Under the pieces are notes generated by a model. That model was not told the origin of the DNA and made no database searches. It saw only the letters and a program-made list of their open reading frames with translations. The position numbers were made by a program, and so were the translations under genes. This document shows, one piece after another, positions 1-8,060 of a stretch of DNA of 64,000 nucleotides. Each line of letters starts with the position of its first letter. Within the stretch, counting starts at the first letter, position 1. The stretch comes from an uncultured Gemmiger sp. Lineage in GTDB: Bacteria > Bacillota > Clostridia > Oscillospirales > Ruminococcaceae. The DNA lies in NCBI GenBank assembly GCA_944388145.1, contig CALXHQ010000005.1:1-64000 (forward strand), given 5' to 3'.

Positions 1-314
1 TGCTGCTGGGGCATATACCCGAGCACACGGCGGAAGCGGATGCCCCGCGCGGGCCTGCCGCACCAGAGCACCTCGCCGGAATCCGCCGCCAGCGTGCCAG
101 TGATGATGCCGATCAACGTGCTTTTGCCCGCGCCGTTGGGACCCAAAAGGCCGTAAAGCCCCGGGCCGAGGGTGAGGGACACCCCGGCCAGAGCCTGTTT
201 TGGACGAAGAACTTTCTTCCTTTGACGTGAAAAGAAGAAAAATACACGATTTGGCACTTGATAGGCTTTTTGCAGGTTTTGAATAACAAGATCTGCATGA
301 ATCGAAGAAGGCAT
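1..314 (-). CDS. ABC transporter ATP-binding protein (partial)
   Basis: This is the N-terminal part of an ABC ATPase whose C-terminus lies outside the window. The reading frame begins [20 protein letters not shown] and reaches a Walker A motif, GPNGAGKST, preceded by the typical [18 protein letters not shown] strand. It continues through [10 protein letters not shown] to LGYMPQQ, where the Q-loop ends at the window edge. The form ([15 protein letters not shown], then GYMPQQ) is that of ABC-2 type export ATPases, not of solute importers. A short Phe-, Lys- and Arg-rich stretch before the ALAGVSL strand is unusual. No clear ribosome site precedes the ATG, so the start is uncertain. Signature and Walker B motifs cannot be seen. 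The substrate is unknown. Confidence 0.8.
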   Translation of the reverse strand, partial: MPSSIHADLVIQNLQKAYQVPNRVFFFFSRQRKKVLRPKQALAGVSLTLGPGLYGLLGPNGAGKSTLIGIITGTLAADSGEVLWCGRPARGIRFRRVLGYMPQQ

Positions 315-387
315 AAGCAATAAGAAGTATATGTTATATGTGATATATAATATTGATTTGGAAACAGAAAATTGGAATTTTCAGAAA

Positions 388-1611
388 TTATTCAAATGCA
401 TCGTCAACCATTTGATAACCACTGGAGTTAGAGTTTACATAATCCTGCTTGGTAACAAAGGCATAAATATTGGCAACGTAATCGAAATTGGAAACCGTGC
501 CATCTTCGGAAATGGAAACGGGGGTATAGGTTGTATAGTCCGTTGCGACATAACAAAGATCTCCAATGGTTGTCAACACATACACAGGTCGGTTGTTGTA
601 TGGTGTTTGCAAGGTAAACTCCGTACAGTCTCCAGTTTCAAAATCCAAGATATAAGCACACATATCATACGAATTGTCATCCGGTTCCATCTGCGTTTCG
701 GTAATCATCAAATTTCCATCAAACAAGTATCGCATACTGGGGGCCCCGAAGGACTCTTTCACCGTAAAAGTGGCGCTTTTCTCTTCGTTATCCGTCAGGC
801 TAATTCTTTGCACACTATTGTTTTGCTCGTTGAGAGCAAACAGGTATCCATCGCGAACCAAGGAGTTGCCACTTGCACTGTTATCGACATAAAATGGTTC
901 CTGTATTATGTTGCTTTGCGGATCGTACATACAATAGCTAATTCCTTCGGGGGAGATATAATTAAGACATAGCATATCTTCCGTACAATCACACAGCGAA
1001 TAGTGGCTATCACCGGAGCCAAGGTCCATCACTTTCTCGCAGATACCACTTTCAAAGTTTGCATACCACAATTGGTAGGTGATGTCTCCGTCTTCCCCAA
1101 TTTCATAAAGGTCGAAATAAAGATCATTCCCGGTAGTACAAAATCCCCCTTGTATATATTGGTTGGAGGAAAGTTCAAATACAGTTCGGCGATCAGACCC
1201 GTCCATGTTCATCAACATGGCGTACGGGTTACTGGAATCGGTAGCTTCGGAGAAAACCACCAAGAGCTGATCTCCAACACGTAATAGCATGGGTGGAAAC
1301 ATTGTAGAAGGTGTTGAAATATAACTCGGGCAGCTTTCATCTGCGTGTGTGCAGTTTGGATTTGCACACAAGAAAATACGCTGTTTTGTATTGACATCCG
1401 TATAGAACAGGTTAGCGGAATCAGGAAAAACTGTTTGAAGTTCATAGATTCCCGCGTCAGTAGTGACATATAGGCCATCTCCGGCAGTTGTCAAAGCGCT
1501 GGTGAGATTGGTTTCTGACGTTGGAGACGAACTTCCTTCATTGGTTACAGTGCACCCTGCAAGACTGGCGACAGCCAAACTAACGCACAACAATTTCAAC
1601 ACGAATTTCAT
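388..1611 (-). CDS. Secreted lipoprotein, DUF5050/propeller-like
   Basis: A 407-residue predicted lipoprotein. It starts MKFVLKLL, with a hydrophobic signal and a lipobox LAGC placing the lipidated cysteine at residue 20. The mature part is Tyr-, Asp- and Ser-rich with repeated short beta-strand blocks (for example DGYLFALNEQNN and GDLCYVATD). It carries a Cys-rich motif, FLCANPNCTHADESCPSY, that recurs in Clostridial lipoproteins annotated as DUF5050 or beta-propeller-like. The start at 1611 is chosen because the signal peptide begins there and GAAAGG lies upstream; longer in-frame forms have no signal. It follows the small secreted protein gene with a 190-base gap containing a hairpin. A sensor or envelope role is possible, but the function is unknown. 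Confidence 0.75.
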   Translation of the reverse strand: MKFVLKLLCVSLAVASLAGCTVTNEGSSSPTSETNLTSALTTAGDGLYVTTDAGIYELQTVFPDSANLFYTDVNTKQRIFLCANPNCTHADESCPSYISTPSTMFPPMLLRVGDQLLVVFSEATDSSNPYAMLMNMDGSDRRTVFELSSNQYIQGGFCTTGNDLYFDLYEIGEDGDITYQLWYANFESGICEKVMDLGSGDSHYSLCDCTEDMLCLNYISPEGISYCMYDPQSNIIQEPFYVDNSASGNSLVRDGYLFALNEQNNSVQRISLTDNEEKSATFTVKESFGAPSMRYLFDGNLMITETQMEPDDNSYDMCAYILDFETGDCTEFTLQTPYNNRPVYVLTTIGDLCYVATDYTTYTPVSISEDGTVSNFDYVANIYAFVTKQDYVNSNSSGYQMVDDAFE

Positions 1612-1668
1612 GTTTACCCAAAGCCTTTCATTGTAGAAGTTTGATTGGCAATAACAAATGAAGTGGGA

Positions 1669-1726
1669 CAAGTGCGACACATCGCTTTGAAGCCTACGAT
1701 TTGCCATCGCGCTTGTGCCGCACTTG
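1669..1726. repeat. Intergenic inverted repeat
   Basis: The arms CAAGTGCG.CACA and TGTG.CGCACTTG face each other across about 32 bases between the two secreted-protein genes. There is one mismatch in the arms and no T-run, so it is more likely an RNA processing or stability hairpin than a strong terminator. Confidence 0.4.
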
Positions 1727-1802
1727 CCCAATTCACTAATGTTAAATGTGAGGATAATCTCGAAGGATTCTCGAAACAGCGAGCAATCTTCCGGTGGTAA
1801 TG

Positions 1803-2279
1803 TCAGTTCGCACGTACCCAAACAGAGATGCCGCTACCACCGAAATAGACGGTACTCCACGGACCAACGGGCTCGCGAGCGGTTAAAAGTTCACGGGAAT
1901 AGTACAGTCGGATCACAGACTCACTGTTGTCGTACAAACGAGAATCGGCAGAGCCCGTTGACAGAGGCCAAATGATTGCACGTCCATTGGAATCAGATCG
2001 ATTCACAGCATAATTGACGTTTGCGGTAACCATCATGTAATATCCAGTGTAGCCGCTGCGTGTACCGATTAAAAAGTTCTGATCTTTCCCCATTGTACTG
2101 GTCTGCATCAGATTCAGGGCGCGGCCTTGGTAGGCAGAGCCGGTCGAGCCGTTGATATTCAACAGATAGCCAAATTGTCCATTGGGACGATAGCTTGCAG
2201 CAAAAGAGGGAAGTGCCATTGCGCAAGCCATCACGAGGGCCAGACAAGCGGTCAGGAGCTTCTTACTCAGCGTTTTCAT
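1803..2279 (-). CDS. Small secreted protein, possibly ricin-B/lectin-like
   Basis: A 158-residue protein with a clear Sec signal peptide (MKTLSKKLL, hydrophobic core, ALPSFAA cleavage region near residue 27). The mature part is about 130 residues, Gly-, Ser- and Asn-rich and Cys-free. It contains GYLLNINGSTGSAYQGRALN and a DQNF motif that recall one ricin-type beta-trefoil repeat, but only loosely. The start is fixed by an AAAGGAGG ribosome site 8 bases upstream of the ATG at 2279. It is probably co-transcribed with the downstream lipoprotein. The lectin assignment is tentative; it could equally be an unrelated small extracellular protein. Confidence 0.65.
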   Translation of the reverse strand: MKTLSKKLLTACLALVMACAMALPSFAASYRPNGQFGYLLNINGSTGSAYQGRALNLMQTSTMGKDQNFLIGTRSGYTGYYMMVTANVNYAVNRSDSNGRAIIWPLSTGSADSRLYDNSESVIRLYYSRELLTAREPVGPWSTVYFGGSGISVWVRAN

Positions 2280-2495
2280 CACATAAGTCCTCCTTTTCAC
2301 CAGGTTTTTGGTGATGGAGTTGGTTTTGAAGCGAAGACCATTACCTGCGCGCCGGTAACGGCTTTTACAAGTCGTGGTCAGTTCCCGGGTTCGCTGACCC
2401 TTTCCTGTAACCACAAGATACCATAGAATCATTTGCTACACCACAAATTTGACACCAAATTAGAGTCTTTCGACATGAAATGCCAGTAAACAACA

Positions 2496-2520
2496 GATGC
2501 CTCGGCGTAGCCGGGGCATC
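2496..2520 (-). terminator. Hairpin downstream of the XRE gene
   Basis: GATGCCTCGGC and GCCGGGGCATC form an 11-base stem with a 3-base loop. It lies just past the end of the minus-strand XRE regulator, and the following T-rich tract on that strand is weak. Probably the terminator of that gene. Confidence 0.5.
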
Positions 2521-2552
2521 TTGTGGATTTATGAGCAATAGAAACAGGTGCA

Positions 2553-2924
2553 CTACTGGTTTAAGAGACGAACAAGTTCTGTGATGAGAAACCATTGTAG
2601 TTCAATGGATTTTTGCCTTGTGGATTCGGTGCCAAAATATTCTGCCAGTGCAGATACCAGCCCTTTTTGTTCTTGTGACAATGAGCGAACAGAAAGCAGC
2701 TCCGCATTTTCACCATAAACCAGTGTGTCGAGAGATATACCAAATAATTCCGCCATCTCGATCAGGCATTCAGCGGACGGCAGTTTGGCGTTTGTCTCAT
2801 AAGCGCTGATGGTTGAGGTCTTTTTCCCCAGCCGCTTGCCGAACTCCTGTTGTGTCCACCCTTTGCTTTCCCGCAACCGGCGAATGTGATCGCCAATATA
2901 GTAAAATCGCTCTGTATTTTTCAT
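2553..2924 (-). CDS. XRE-family helix-turn-helix transcriptional regulator
   Basis: A 123-residue DNA-binding protein. An N-terminal HTH_3/Cro-CI domain covers roughly residues 10-65 (IRRLRESKGWTQQEFGKRLG, then TSTISAYETNAKLPS). The C-terminal helical part (residues 80-123) has no recognised domain and is probably for dimerisation. The ATG at 2924 has an AGGA 7 bases upstream and is preferred over an upstream in-frame TTG at 2981. It is transcribed divergently from the response regulator gene, and a perfect palindrome overlaps that gene's -10 box. The simplest reading is a repressor of the neighbouring agr-like operon and perhaps of itself, as is common for regulators on mobile elements. Confidence 0.88.
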   Translation of the reverse strand: MKNTERFYYIGDHIRRLRESKGWTQQEFGKRLGKKTSTISAYETNAKLPSAECLIEMAELFGISLDTLVYGENAELLSVRSLSQEQKGLVSALAEYFGTESTRQKSIELQWFLITELVRLLNQ

Positions 2925-2997
2925 GTCTGTATCCTGACCGTTTGAACATCCCGCACAGTTATTTTCTTTAAGATAAGACAATTTTATACAATTGCGG

Positions 2998-3027
2998 TTG
3001 CCAATCGGTGTAATGCAAACGTATAAT
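2998..3027 (+). promoter_or_regulatory. Promoter of the agr-like operon
   Basis: TTGCCA (2998-3003) and TATAAT (3022-3027) are 18 bases apart, placing transcription start near 3034. They lie in the divergent gap between the XRE repressor and the LytTR regulator. Confidence 0.6.
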
Positions 3028-3045
3028 TACACTATAAGTGTAATT
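3025..3045. promoter_or_regulatory. Palindromic operator overlapping the promoter
   Basis: AATTACACT-ATA-AGTGTAATT is a perfect palindrome with 9-base arms that overlaps the -10 box and the expected start point. Its position suits repression by the divergent XRE protein. Binding is inferred, not shown. Confidence 0.6.
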
Positions 3046-3138
3046 CTGATAAAAAACTTGACTTTCAGGAGGGTAGGTCGTATGTTGGAGTGTAAAGAAG
3101 GACGCCTGCTGCGGCGCAACAAAGGCGGGAGTACAACG

Positions 3139-3870
3139 ATGAAAATCAATGTTTTGCTCTGTGATGATGAGAAAGACTTTCTGCAGAGGCTGACTGAAAC
3201 GATTACACAACAACCTCTGCCAGAGGGGACTTCCGTTGCCGTCACAAAGAATTCCCACTCGACAAGCTTGAGTGACCGTGACCTGTCACAATACCAAATC
3301 ATGTTTTTGGACATTGATATGCCAGAGCGGAGCGGTATGGACATTGCAAGGCGGGTGCGGGAACTCTACCTTGACACAATTATCATCTTTGTGACCAATT
3401 ACCCCCAGTTTTCCCTGGAAGGGTACGAAGTGCGGGCATTTCGCTATCTGCTCAAACAGGAGATGGAACAAAAACTGCCTGTGTATTTCCGCGATGCGCT
3501 GGCGGAAATTTCGCGTGGTGAAAAAGGGCTGCATTTTTCCGTCAATGCTGAATCCTACTATGTGCCGTATGGCGATATTATTTATATGGGCTGCGATCAG
3601 CGAGTAATCTACCTGTACACCGTCACCCCCCGGCAAAACGGCGATCATTTTTACGGTAAGATGGAAGATCTGGCCCGTGAACTGGAGCCGGAAGGCTTTT
3701 TGCGCATACAAAAAAGCTACCTGGTCAATATGGCGCATATCAAAAAGCTCAACTATGACCGTGTCATTTTAAGCAACGGCAAAGAGCTTTCTGTCAGCCG
3801 CAAGGGATATTCGCAAATCAAAATCCAGTATCTGGCGTGGAAGAACCGGCAGTGGAGGACATCGCAGTGA
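3139..3870 (+). CDS. LytTR-family response regulator (AgrA-like)
   Basis: A 243-residue response regulator. The receiver domain (about 1-125) opens MKINVLLCDDE and has the phosphoacceptor Asp58 in MFLDIDMPERSG, the switch Thr in FVTNYP and the conserved Lys in YLLKQE. The LytTR DNA-binding domain (about 135-240) holds IIYMGCDQRVIYLYT, FLRIQKSYLVNMAHI and SNGKELSVSRKGY. This layout is that of AgrA, LytR and VirR. The ATG at 3139 starts exactly at the receiver fold, but an in-frame ATG at 3082 has a better AGGAGGG site and would add 19 basic residues, so both starts are possible. The stop codon overlaps the kinase GTG by four bases, indicating translational coupling in a quorum-sensing type operon. 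Confidence 0.92.
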   Translation: MKINVLLCDDEKDFLQRLTETITQQPLPEGTSVAVTKNSHSTSLSDRDLSQYQIMFLDIDMPERSGMDIARRVRELYLDTIIIFVTNYPQFSLEGYEVRAFRYLLKQEMEQKLPVYFRDALAEISRGEKGLHFSVNAESYYVPYGDIIYMGCDQRVIYLYTVTPRQNGDHFYGKMEDLARELEPEGFLRIQKSYLVNMAHIKKLNYDRVILSNGKELSVSRKGYSQIKIQYLAWKNRQWRTSQ

Positions 3871-5174
3871 AGGAATATCTGTTGACATACTTGTGGTCTG
3901 GACTGGAATGCTATGCGGCAATTTTGCTGTTTGACGGATTTTCAGAGAGAAAACACAGGTCAGGGATACACTGGCTTATTGCGGCGTGCTTTACGGTTCT
4001 AATGGCGACAGGCCTAAACCTGCTTGATCCCGGATTGGCTAATTTGGGTAAAATATTGTATGTGTGCGCTGCTTTTTTTCTATTGCACTGTATTTTGTAT
4101 CAAAGCGGCCTTTTGTTTGGCCTGTACATGACGATCATTTACTATGCAACGATGGGCTGTGTTGACAATCTCTGTGCAACATTTGTGTTTTGGCAATCCG
4201 GCGAATCCACCGCAATCGATTTAAGCGATCAGGTTCCGGTTTCTATTATCATCCACATGATCGAAATATTACTTTTCTATTTGCTCAATCGAATCCGCAA
4301 GAGCAAAGTTACCGCAACCACAAACTGGAAATGGTATACCGTCCCAACTTTGCTCTCGATAGTTAGTATTTTGCTCATTCCCTTCTTTGGCAGCTGCTTT
4401 CAAAAAGGCCAAATGGACGTGTTTCCGCTCTTTGTCTGTGCAGTCTTCCTTGCCTTCCTGCAAACGGCGGCAATGTTTCTGGTCAGTTGGATGGAACAGA
4501 ATGCGCACTTTCGGGAGGAGTCACTCAGCCTGCGGACAAGGGCACAGGCACAGCAGGAGAGCATCGAAGCGCTGAGTGCGGCTTACGCCCAGCAGCGTAA
4601 ACGGACCCATGATTTCCAGGCACATCTGGACACGCTGTCAGGGATGCTGGCACAGCAACCGCCTGATACAAGGGCACTGCAAAAGTATGTGCAGGGGTTA
4701 CGGGCATCGCAGACAGACCGCATTTTGCTGGTCAACACGCATCACGCCGCGCTGGATGCCTTGCTCAACCAGAAGGCGTTTGTGGCCAAAAACCGCAAAA
4801 TTGACATTCAGTTTTCGGTCAATGATCTGTCTGCGGTCAAAATTAATATGGTGGACCTTACCATCCTCATCAGCAACACCTTGGACAATGCCATCGAGGC
4901 CTGCGAGAAGTTGCCGGAGGACGACCGGCAAATTTTCGTACAGGTTTTGCTGGAAGAGGATGTACTGTTTTATTCTGTCCGCAACCGCTCGCTGCCGGTG
5001 AATGTACAGCCGGGGCAGTTACCGGTCACGACAAAAATTCCTCCGGCACTGCATGGATACGGCCTGCAAAATGTGCAGACCACACTGAGGAAGTATCATT
5101 CCCTTTATGCCCTTAACTACGCCGACGGCTGGTTTGGATTTGCGACAGATCTGCCCAATACTCTAATTTCATGA
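3867..5174 (+). CDS. GHKL sensor histidine kinase (AgrC-like)
   Basis: A 435-residue membrane kinase. The first 220 residues hold about six transmembrane segments and no large extracellular domain, as in AgrC peptide receptors. A coiled linker then leads to the dimerisation helix with the likely phospho-His in RTHDFQAHLDTL. The GHKL ATPase domain has the N-box ISNTLDNAIEAC and a G-box HGYGLQNVQTTL. The GTG at 3867 is chosen because it forms a GTGA overlap with the regulator stop and has GGAGGA 8 bases upstream. It is followed by a truncated agrB, so it probably once sensed a cyclic peptide made by that locus. No agrD is visible, so its present ligand is unknown. Confidence 0.92.
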   Translation: MKEYLLTYLWSGLECYAAILLFDGFSERKHRSGIHWLIAACFTVLMATGLNLLDPGLANLGKILYVCAAFFLLHCILYQSGLLFGLYMTIIYYATMGCVDNLCATFVFWQSGESTAIDLSDQVPVSIIIHMIEILLFYLLNRIRKSKVTATTNWKWYTVPTLLSIVSILLIPFFGSCFQKGQMDVFPLFVCAVFLAFLQTAAMFLVSWMEQNAHFREESLSLRTRAQAQQESIEALSAAYAQQRKRTHDFQAHLDTLSGMLAQQPPDTRALQKYVQGLRASQTDRILLVNTHHAALDALLNQKAFVAKNRKIDIQFSVNDLSAVKINMVDLTILISNTLDNAIEACEKLPEDDRQIFVQVLLEEDVLFYSVRNRSLPVNVQPGQLPVTTKIPPALHGYGLQNVQTTLRKYHSLYALNYADGWFGFATDLPNTLIS

Positions 5175-5266
5175 CAAATAACTGCTCTTTCACTACAAAA
5201 AAGAGGGCAAGGCGCAAATGATCTGCTTTAATAAGGGTAGGTTATCATATAAGAGGGTTCAACCAA

Positions 5267-5560
5267 ATGGATAAACTGATAGAATCCATCACGCAAAAAT
5301 GCATTCGGGAAAACCTGATTGACGAAGACCAAGCCGAATGGCTGCAGTACTCGTTGCAATGCAAGGTCATGAACATCGGCGGTTTCTGCATTTTGATTGC
5401 CTTGGGTTCTTTGGTTGCGCCGTTTCCGCAGGTACTTCTTTTGAATCTTGGATTGGCATTCTTACGCAAAAAGACCAATGGCCTGCACATGCCAACAAAA
5501 CTATCCTGCTTTGCGTTTTCGCTCGCTTGTGAGTATATGTGTCACCAACCACCAATTTAA
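5267..5560 (+). pseudogene. Truncated AgrB-like peptide-processing protease
   Basis: The first 90 or so codons encode the N-terminal half of an AgrB accessory gene regulator protein. There is an initial amphipathic part, then hydrophobic segments and the family motif LRKKTNGLHMPTKLSC. In it the catalytic His and Cys are seven residues apart, as in AgrB. AgrB proteins are near 190-210 residues with further membrane helices. Here the homology stops near base 5540 and the frame closes after 97 codons in sequence that reads as IS256 transposase on the other strand. AGAGGG precedes the ATG. The dyad is kept but the C-terminal helices are lost, so it is very likely inactive. Confidence 0.8.
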
Positions 5561-5636
5561 CCCCATCCAGACCACGGCCACGGAGCCACTGAAAGAAATT
5601 AACCCAACTGGCCTTGTCTTCTTTCATGCCCTCTGC
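5541..5636 (-). pseudogene. IS256-family transposase relic
   Basis: Read on the minus strand, this stretch encodes MKEDKASWVNFF followed by QWLRGRGLDGVKLVVGD. That is the conserved block just before the catalytic region of IS256/Mutator transposases. Only about 31 codons remain, with agrB sequence directly on one side and the PycTM gene on the other. No terminal inverted repeats can be seen. It is a scar of insertion and deletion, not an active element. Confidence 0.75.
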
Positions 5637-6078
5637 TGAAGCTAAAAATGCGGCAATAATCGCATTAAATATAGCAATAGCCGCTGCATTTATATCCGCG
5701 TCTTTTACATATGGTTTGTACAGGGTGGCATTAGGTCTCTTATTTATAGCATCACTCGTCTCGTTAATAAGTTTTTGGCCATCTCTGGCTAGTGTTATCT
5801 TCCCCAGAAGAAAAAATAAAATAGCAGAAAACTATATTTATTTTGGCGACGTTGCTTTGATCGACAACAAGGATGACTACATTGATTATATTAGTGAATC
5901 TTACTTTGGTGGGAGCCAGATTAAAGGGGGTAAACGAAATCTGGTTTCTGATTTTGCAAGCGAGATTATATATAATAGTCGTCTTGCGAAGAGTAAGTTT
6001 TTCTTTTCACGAGTTGCATTAGTTTTAGACTTAATAGCTCTCCTTCTTGTTATTATTCAGCTGCTAGTTTGTCTATGA
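5626..6078 (+). CDS. PycTM-domain (DUF5706-like) membrane protein, N-terminally clipped
   Basis: A protein of about 150 residues with the plan of the PycTM effector domain. It opens SAEAKNAAIIALNIAI, leading into two closely spaced transmembrane helices. A soluble middle follows with NYIYFGDVALID and a DY-rich helix. The last helix (SRLAKSKFFFSRVALVLDLI) runs into a C-terminal transmembrane segment. PycTM proteins are membrane-disrupting effectors of Pycsar anti-phage systems when paired with a pyrimidine cyclase. No cyclase lies nearby. The ATG at 5626 has no ribosome site and lies inside the IS256 relic, so the original N-terminus is probably lost. The family match rests on pattern only. 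Confidence 0.6.
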   Translation: MPSAEAKNAAIIALNIAIAAAFISASFTYGLYRVALGLLFIASLVSLISFWPSLASVIFPRRKNKIAENYIYFGDVALIDNKDDYIDYISESYFGGSQIKGGKRNLVSDFASEIIYNSRLAKSKFFFSRVALVLDLIALLLVIIQLLVCL

Positions 6079-6278
6079 TTAACTGACTTGAATTGGCATT
6101 ACTTTCTGAACTGTTCATTTGGGCCGCAAACGGTAGTTACTGTACGTTTGCCTCATGTGCTATATTGCAATGACGATGCTATCTCAGTATAATTAAACGC
6201 CACTAAGTAGTGAATTTGCTTTGTACGATATACCTGTCCTCACTTAATACGGATGATGCCTGTTTGTCAAAATCCAAA

Positions 6279-6308
6279 AGTACTTTTTTGGAAAGTACTT
6301 TTTTGGAA
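6279..6308. repeat. Tandem duplication of a 15-base unit
   Basis: AGTACTTTTTTGGAA occurs twice in perfect tandem (6279-6293 and 6294-6308). Probably a replication-slippage product in AT-rich non-coding DNA. Confidence 0.8.
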
Positions 6309-6417
6309 ATCAGCGTGATAGAGTGATTTGAAGAAACTACCTTAAACCACTTTCACAAAAAGAATGGAAATAATATCTCAGTCCTCGCCAGTAATAAAGG
6401 CTAACCAACACAAAAAA

Positions 6418-6443
6418 GGTCGCTGTATTGCCGTACAGCGACC
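6418..6443. terminator. Bidirectional intrinsic terminator
   Basis: GGTCGCTGTA and TACAGCGACC form a perfect 10-base stem with a 6-base loop. The hairpin is followed by TTATTGTTTT on the plus strand and by TTTTTT on the minus strand, so it can stop transcription both ways between the PycTM gene and the integrase. Confidence 0.8.
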
Positions 6444-6821
6444 TTATTGTTTTGTCATGGTTCGTGCTTGTCGATTCACTTTGTGACAATGCACGCTGCG
6501 ATATTGGCCATGACAGATAGAACAAAACTGATAAGATAGTCCATAGGGAGCCGCCCTTCTGTGCCGATTTATTTAGCTAGCAGTTGGCACAGGGACTATT
6601 TTATCAGTTTTTTATTTTGCTGGGAATTTTGCGGCGGCAACAGGGCGTTGACCTGCTGCTTCTCCTAATTTGTAGGGGCCGATGCTCGCACTGGCGTCCG
6701 CAGGCGTCGTTTCGGACTGCGCCCACAGGCGCGTTTTGGAGGCCAACAGGACCGCCGGGGCCGGCTTTTGGGCCGGAGATCAACCCGCCAAAATGTTTTT
6801 TCAAAGCAACCTGCAGACTCG

Positions 6822-7994
6822 TTACAGCCCCATCACCTCCCCCAGCTTCTCCTGCGCCTCCCGCTTCTTCTTGTCAAAGGCGTGGGCGTAAATGTCCAGC
6901 GTTGTACTGGCCTGGGAATGACCTAACAGGCTGGCTACCGTGCGGACATCCACGCCCTGGGCGATCAACAGGCTGGCATTTGTATGGCGAAGGCTGTGTA
7001 CATTCAGATTTTCCGGCAAGCCGTTCTGGCGCAAAATTTTCTTGAAGCGGAAGGTAAAGGTGGTGGGGACCATCGGGTCGCCGCTGGACTGGCGGAACAG
7101 GTAGTCATCTTCCTGTAATACCTCATCATTCTGTTTGCGATCCCACACGCATTGCTGCTTCCACGACTTCAACAATTTGGCCATCTCCTTGCTGACATAC
7201 ACCACCCGGTCACCGCTGGCAGTCTTGGGCGGTTTCACAAAGATGGGTTCGTGGCTCAATTTTACCACATTGCGCTGGATGTGGATTGACCGCTTCTTCC
7301 AGTTGATGTCCGACCACCGCAGCCCGCAGGCTTCACCGCGGCGCATCCCGGTGGCCAGAACAAGTTTGAAGTAGGTTTCGTATTTCAGGCTTTGCCCCTC
7401 CAGGGCGACAATCAAACGCTGCACCAGTTCCTCATCCGCCACCGGCCGCTCCTTCTTCTCGCTTTGCGGTTTATACATTTTCCAGGCCGGGTTATGGAGT
7501 AAGTATCCCTCCTCTACTGCATCGCTCAAGATACTGCACAGAGTGTTGTGGATGCCCTCCACGCTTTTCTCACTCAATGGTTTGCCGTCAGTCAGCTTGG
7601 GCGCCTTGCGCATTTCCTCGTAAAAATCCCGGACGACTTCTTTGCGCAGGTCGGTCAGTTTGTAGTGACCTAATACAGGTAAGATTCTCCGCACATCCTG
7701 CCGGTCGCGGGAGTAGGTGGTTTTCGCCAGCTTCTTGGGCGCGACATCCGCCAACCAGTGGTCAATGTACTTCGCCAGTGTAATGCTCTTGTTCACCGGC
7801 TCCGGGGTGTGGTGAACTTCCCGTTCAAACAACACTGCCTGTTCTTGCAGCCACTTCTCGCGCTGCTTCGGTTTCAATTCCACCGGCGGATGTACGGTTT
7901 TCTGTGCCGCCTTCAGCCGGTTGCCCTCGTAGTCGTACCCGCGAGAGACCACGATCAAATAACTGTTCTCTCCCCGCTTGCGAATGGATGCCAT
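6822..7994 (-). CDS. Tyrosine site-specific integrase
   Basis: A 390-residue tyrosine recombinase. The N-terminus (MASIRKRGENSYLIVVSRGY, about 1-50) is the arm-binding-like beta domain. A core-binding SAM-like domain follows at about 75-170, then the catalytic domain. Visible catalytic residues are Arg in TGMRRGEACGLRW, HSLRH at about 333-337, GHS near 358-360 and the nucleophile Tyr at about 369 in TLDIYAHAF. AAAGGA lies 10 bases before the ATG. Its 5' end faces a truncated oppD only 67 bases away, so it marks the end of an integrated element whose body runs leftward. No excisionase is recognised nearby. The family is that of ICE and prophage integrases. Confidence 0.95.
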   Translation of the reverse strand: MASIRKRGENSYLIVVSRGYDYEGNRLKAAQKTVHPPVELKPKQREKWLQEQAVLFEREVHHTPEPVNKSITLAKYIDHWLADVAPKKLAKTTYSRDRQDVRRILPVLGHYKLTDLRKEVVRDFYEEMRKAPKLTDGKPLSEKSVEGIHNTLCSILSDAVEEGYLLHNPAWKMYKPQSEKKERPVADEELVQRLIVALEGQSLKYETYFKLVLATGMRRGEACGLRWSDINWKKRSIHIQRNVVKLSHEPIFVKPPKTASGDRVVYVSKEMAKLLKSWKQQCVWDRKQNDEVLQEDDYLFRQSSGDPMVPTTFTFRFKKILRQNGLPENLNVHSLRHTNASLLIAQGVDVRTVASLLGHSQASTTLDIYAHAFDKKKREAQEKLGEVMGL

Positions 7995-8060
7995 ACTGCC
8001 ACGTCCTTTCTGATGTGATTTTCTTTGGTTTGCCTTGGATACTTTTTTGGCGTCTGGTCA

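Larger units (their letters stand above)
6079..6821. other. Non-coding gap between PycTM gene and integrase
   Basis: No convincing gene is seen in this 743-base gap. It contains a 15-base tandem duplication (6279-6308), a strong bidirectional terminator (6418-6443) and a GC-rich stretch from about 6660 to 6800 that differs in composition from the AT-rich sequence before it. The short open frames here lack ribosome sites and known motifs. Confidence 0.6.

Noticed and set aside
5218-5274. Short open frame before agrB considered as an AgrD signal peptide
   Set aside because: It reads only 18 residues, lacks the Cys-containing thiolactone core and acidic tail of AgrD, and agrD normally follows agrB.
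6337-6525. 62-codon minus-strand open frame in the gap before the integrase
   Set aside because: It runs through the terminator hairpin and has no ribosome site or motif.
6584-7045. 153-codon plus-strand open frame overlapping the integrase end
   Set aside because: Antisense to the conserved catalytic end of the integrase, with Pro/Ala-rich random sequence.
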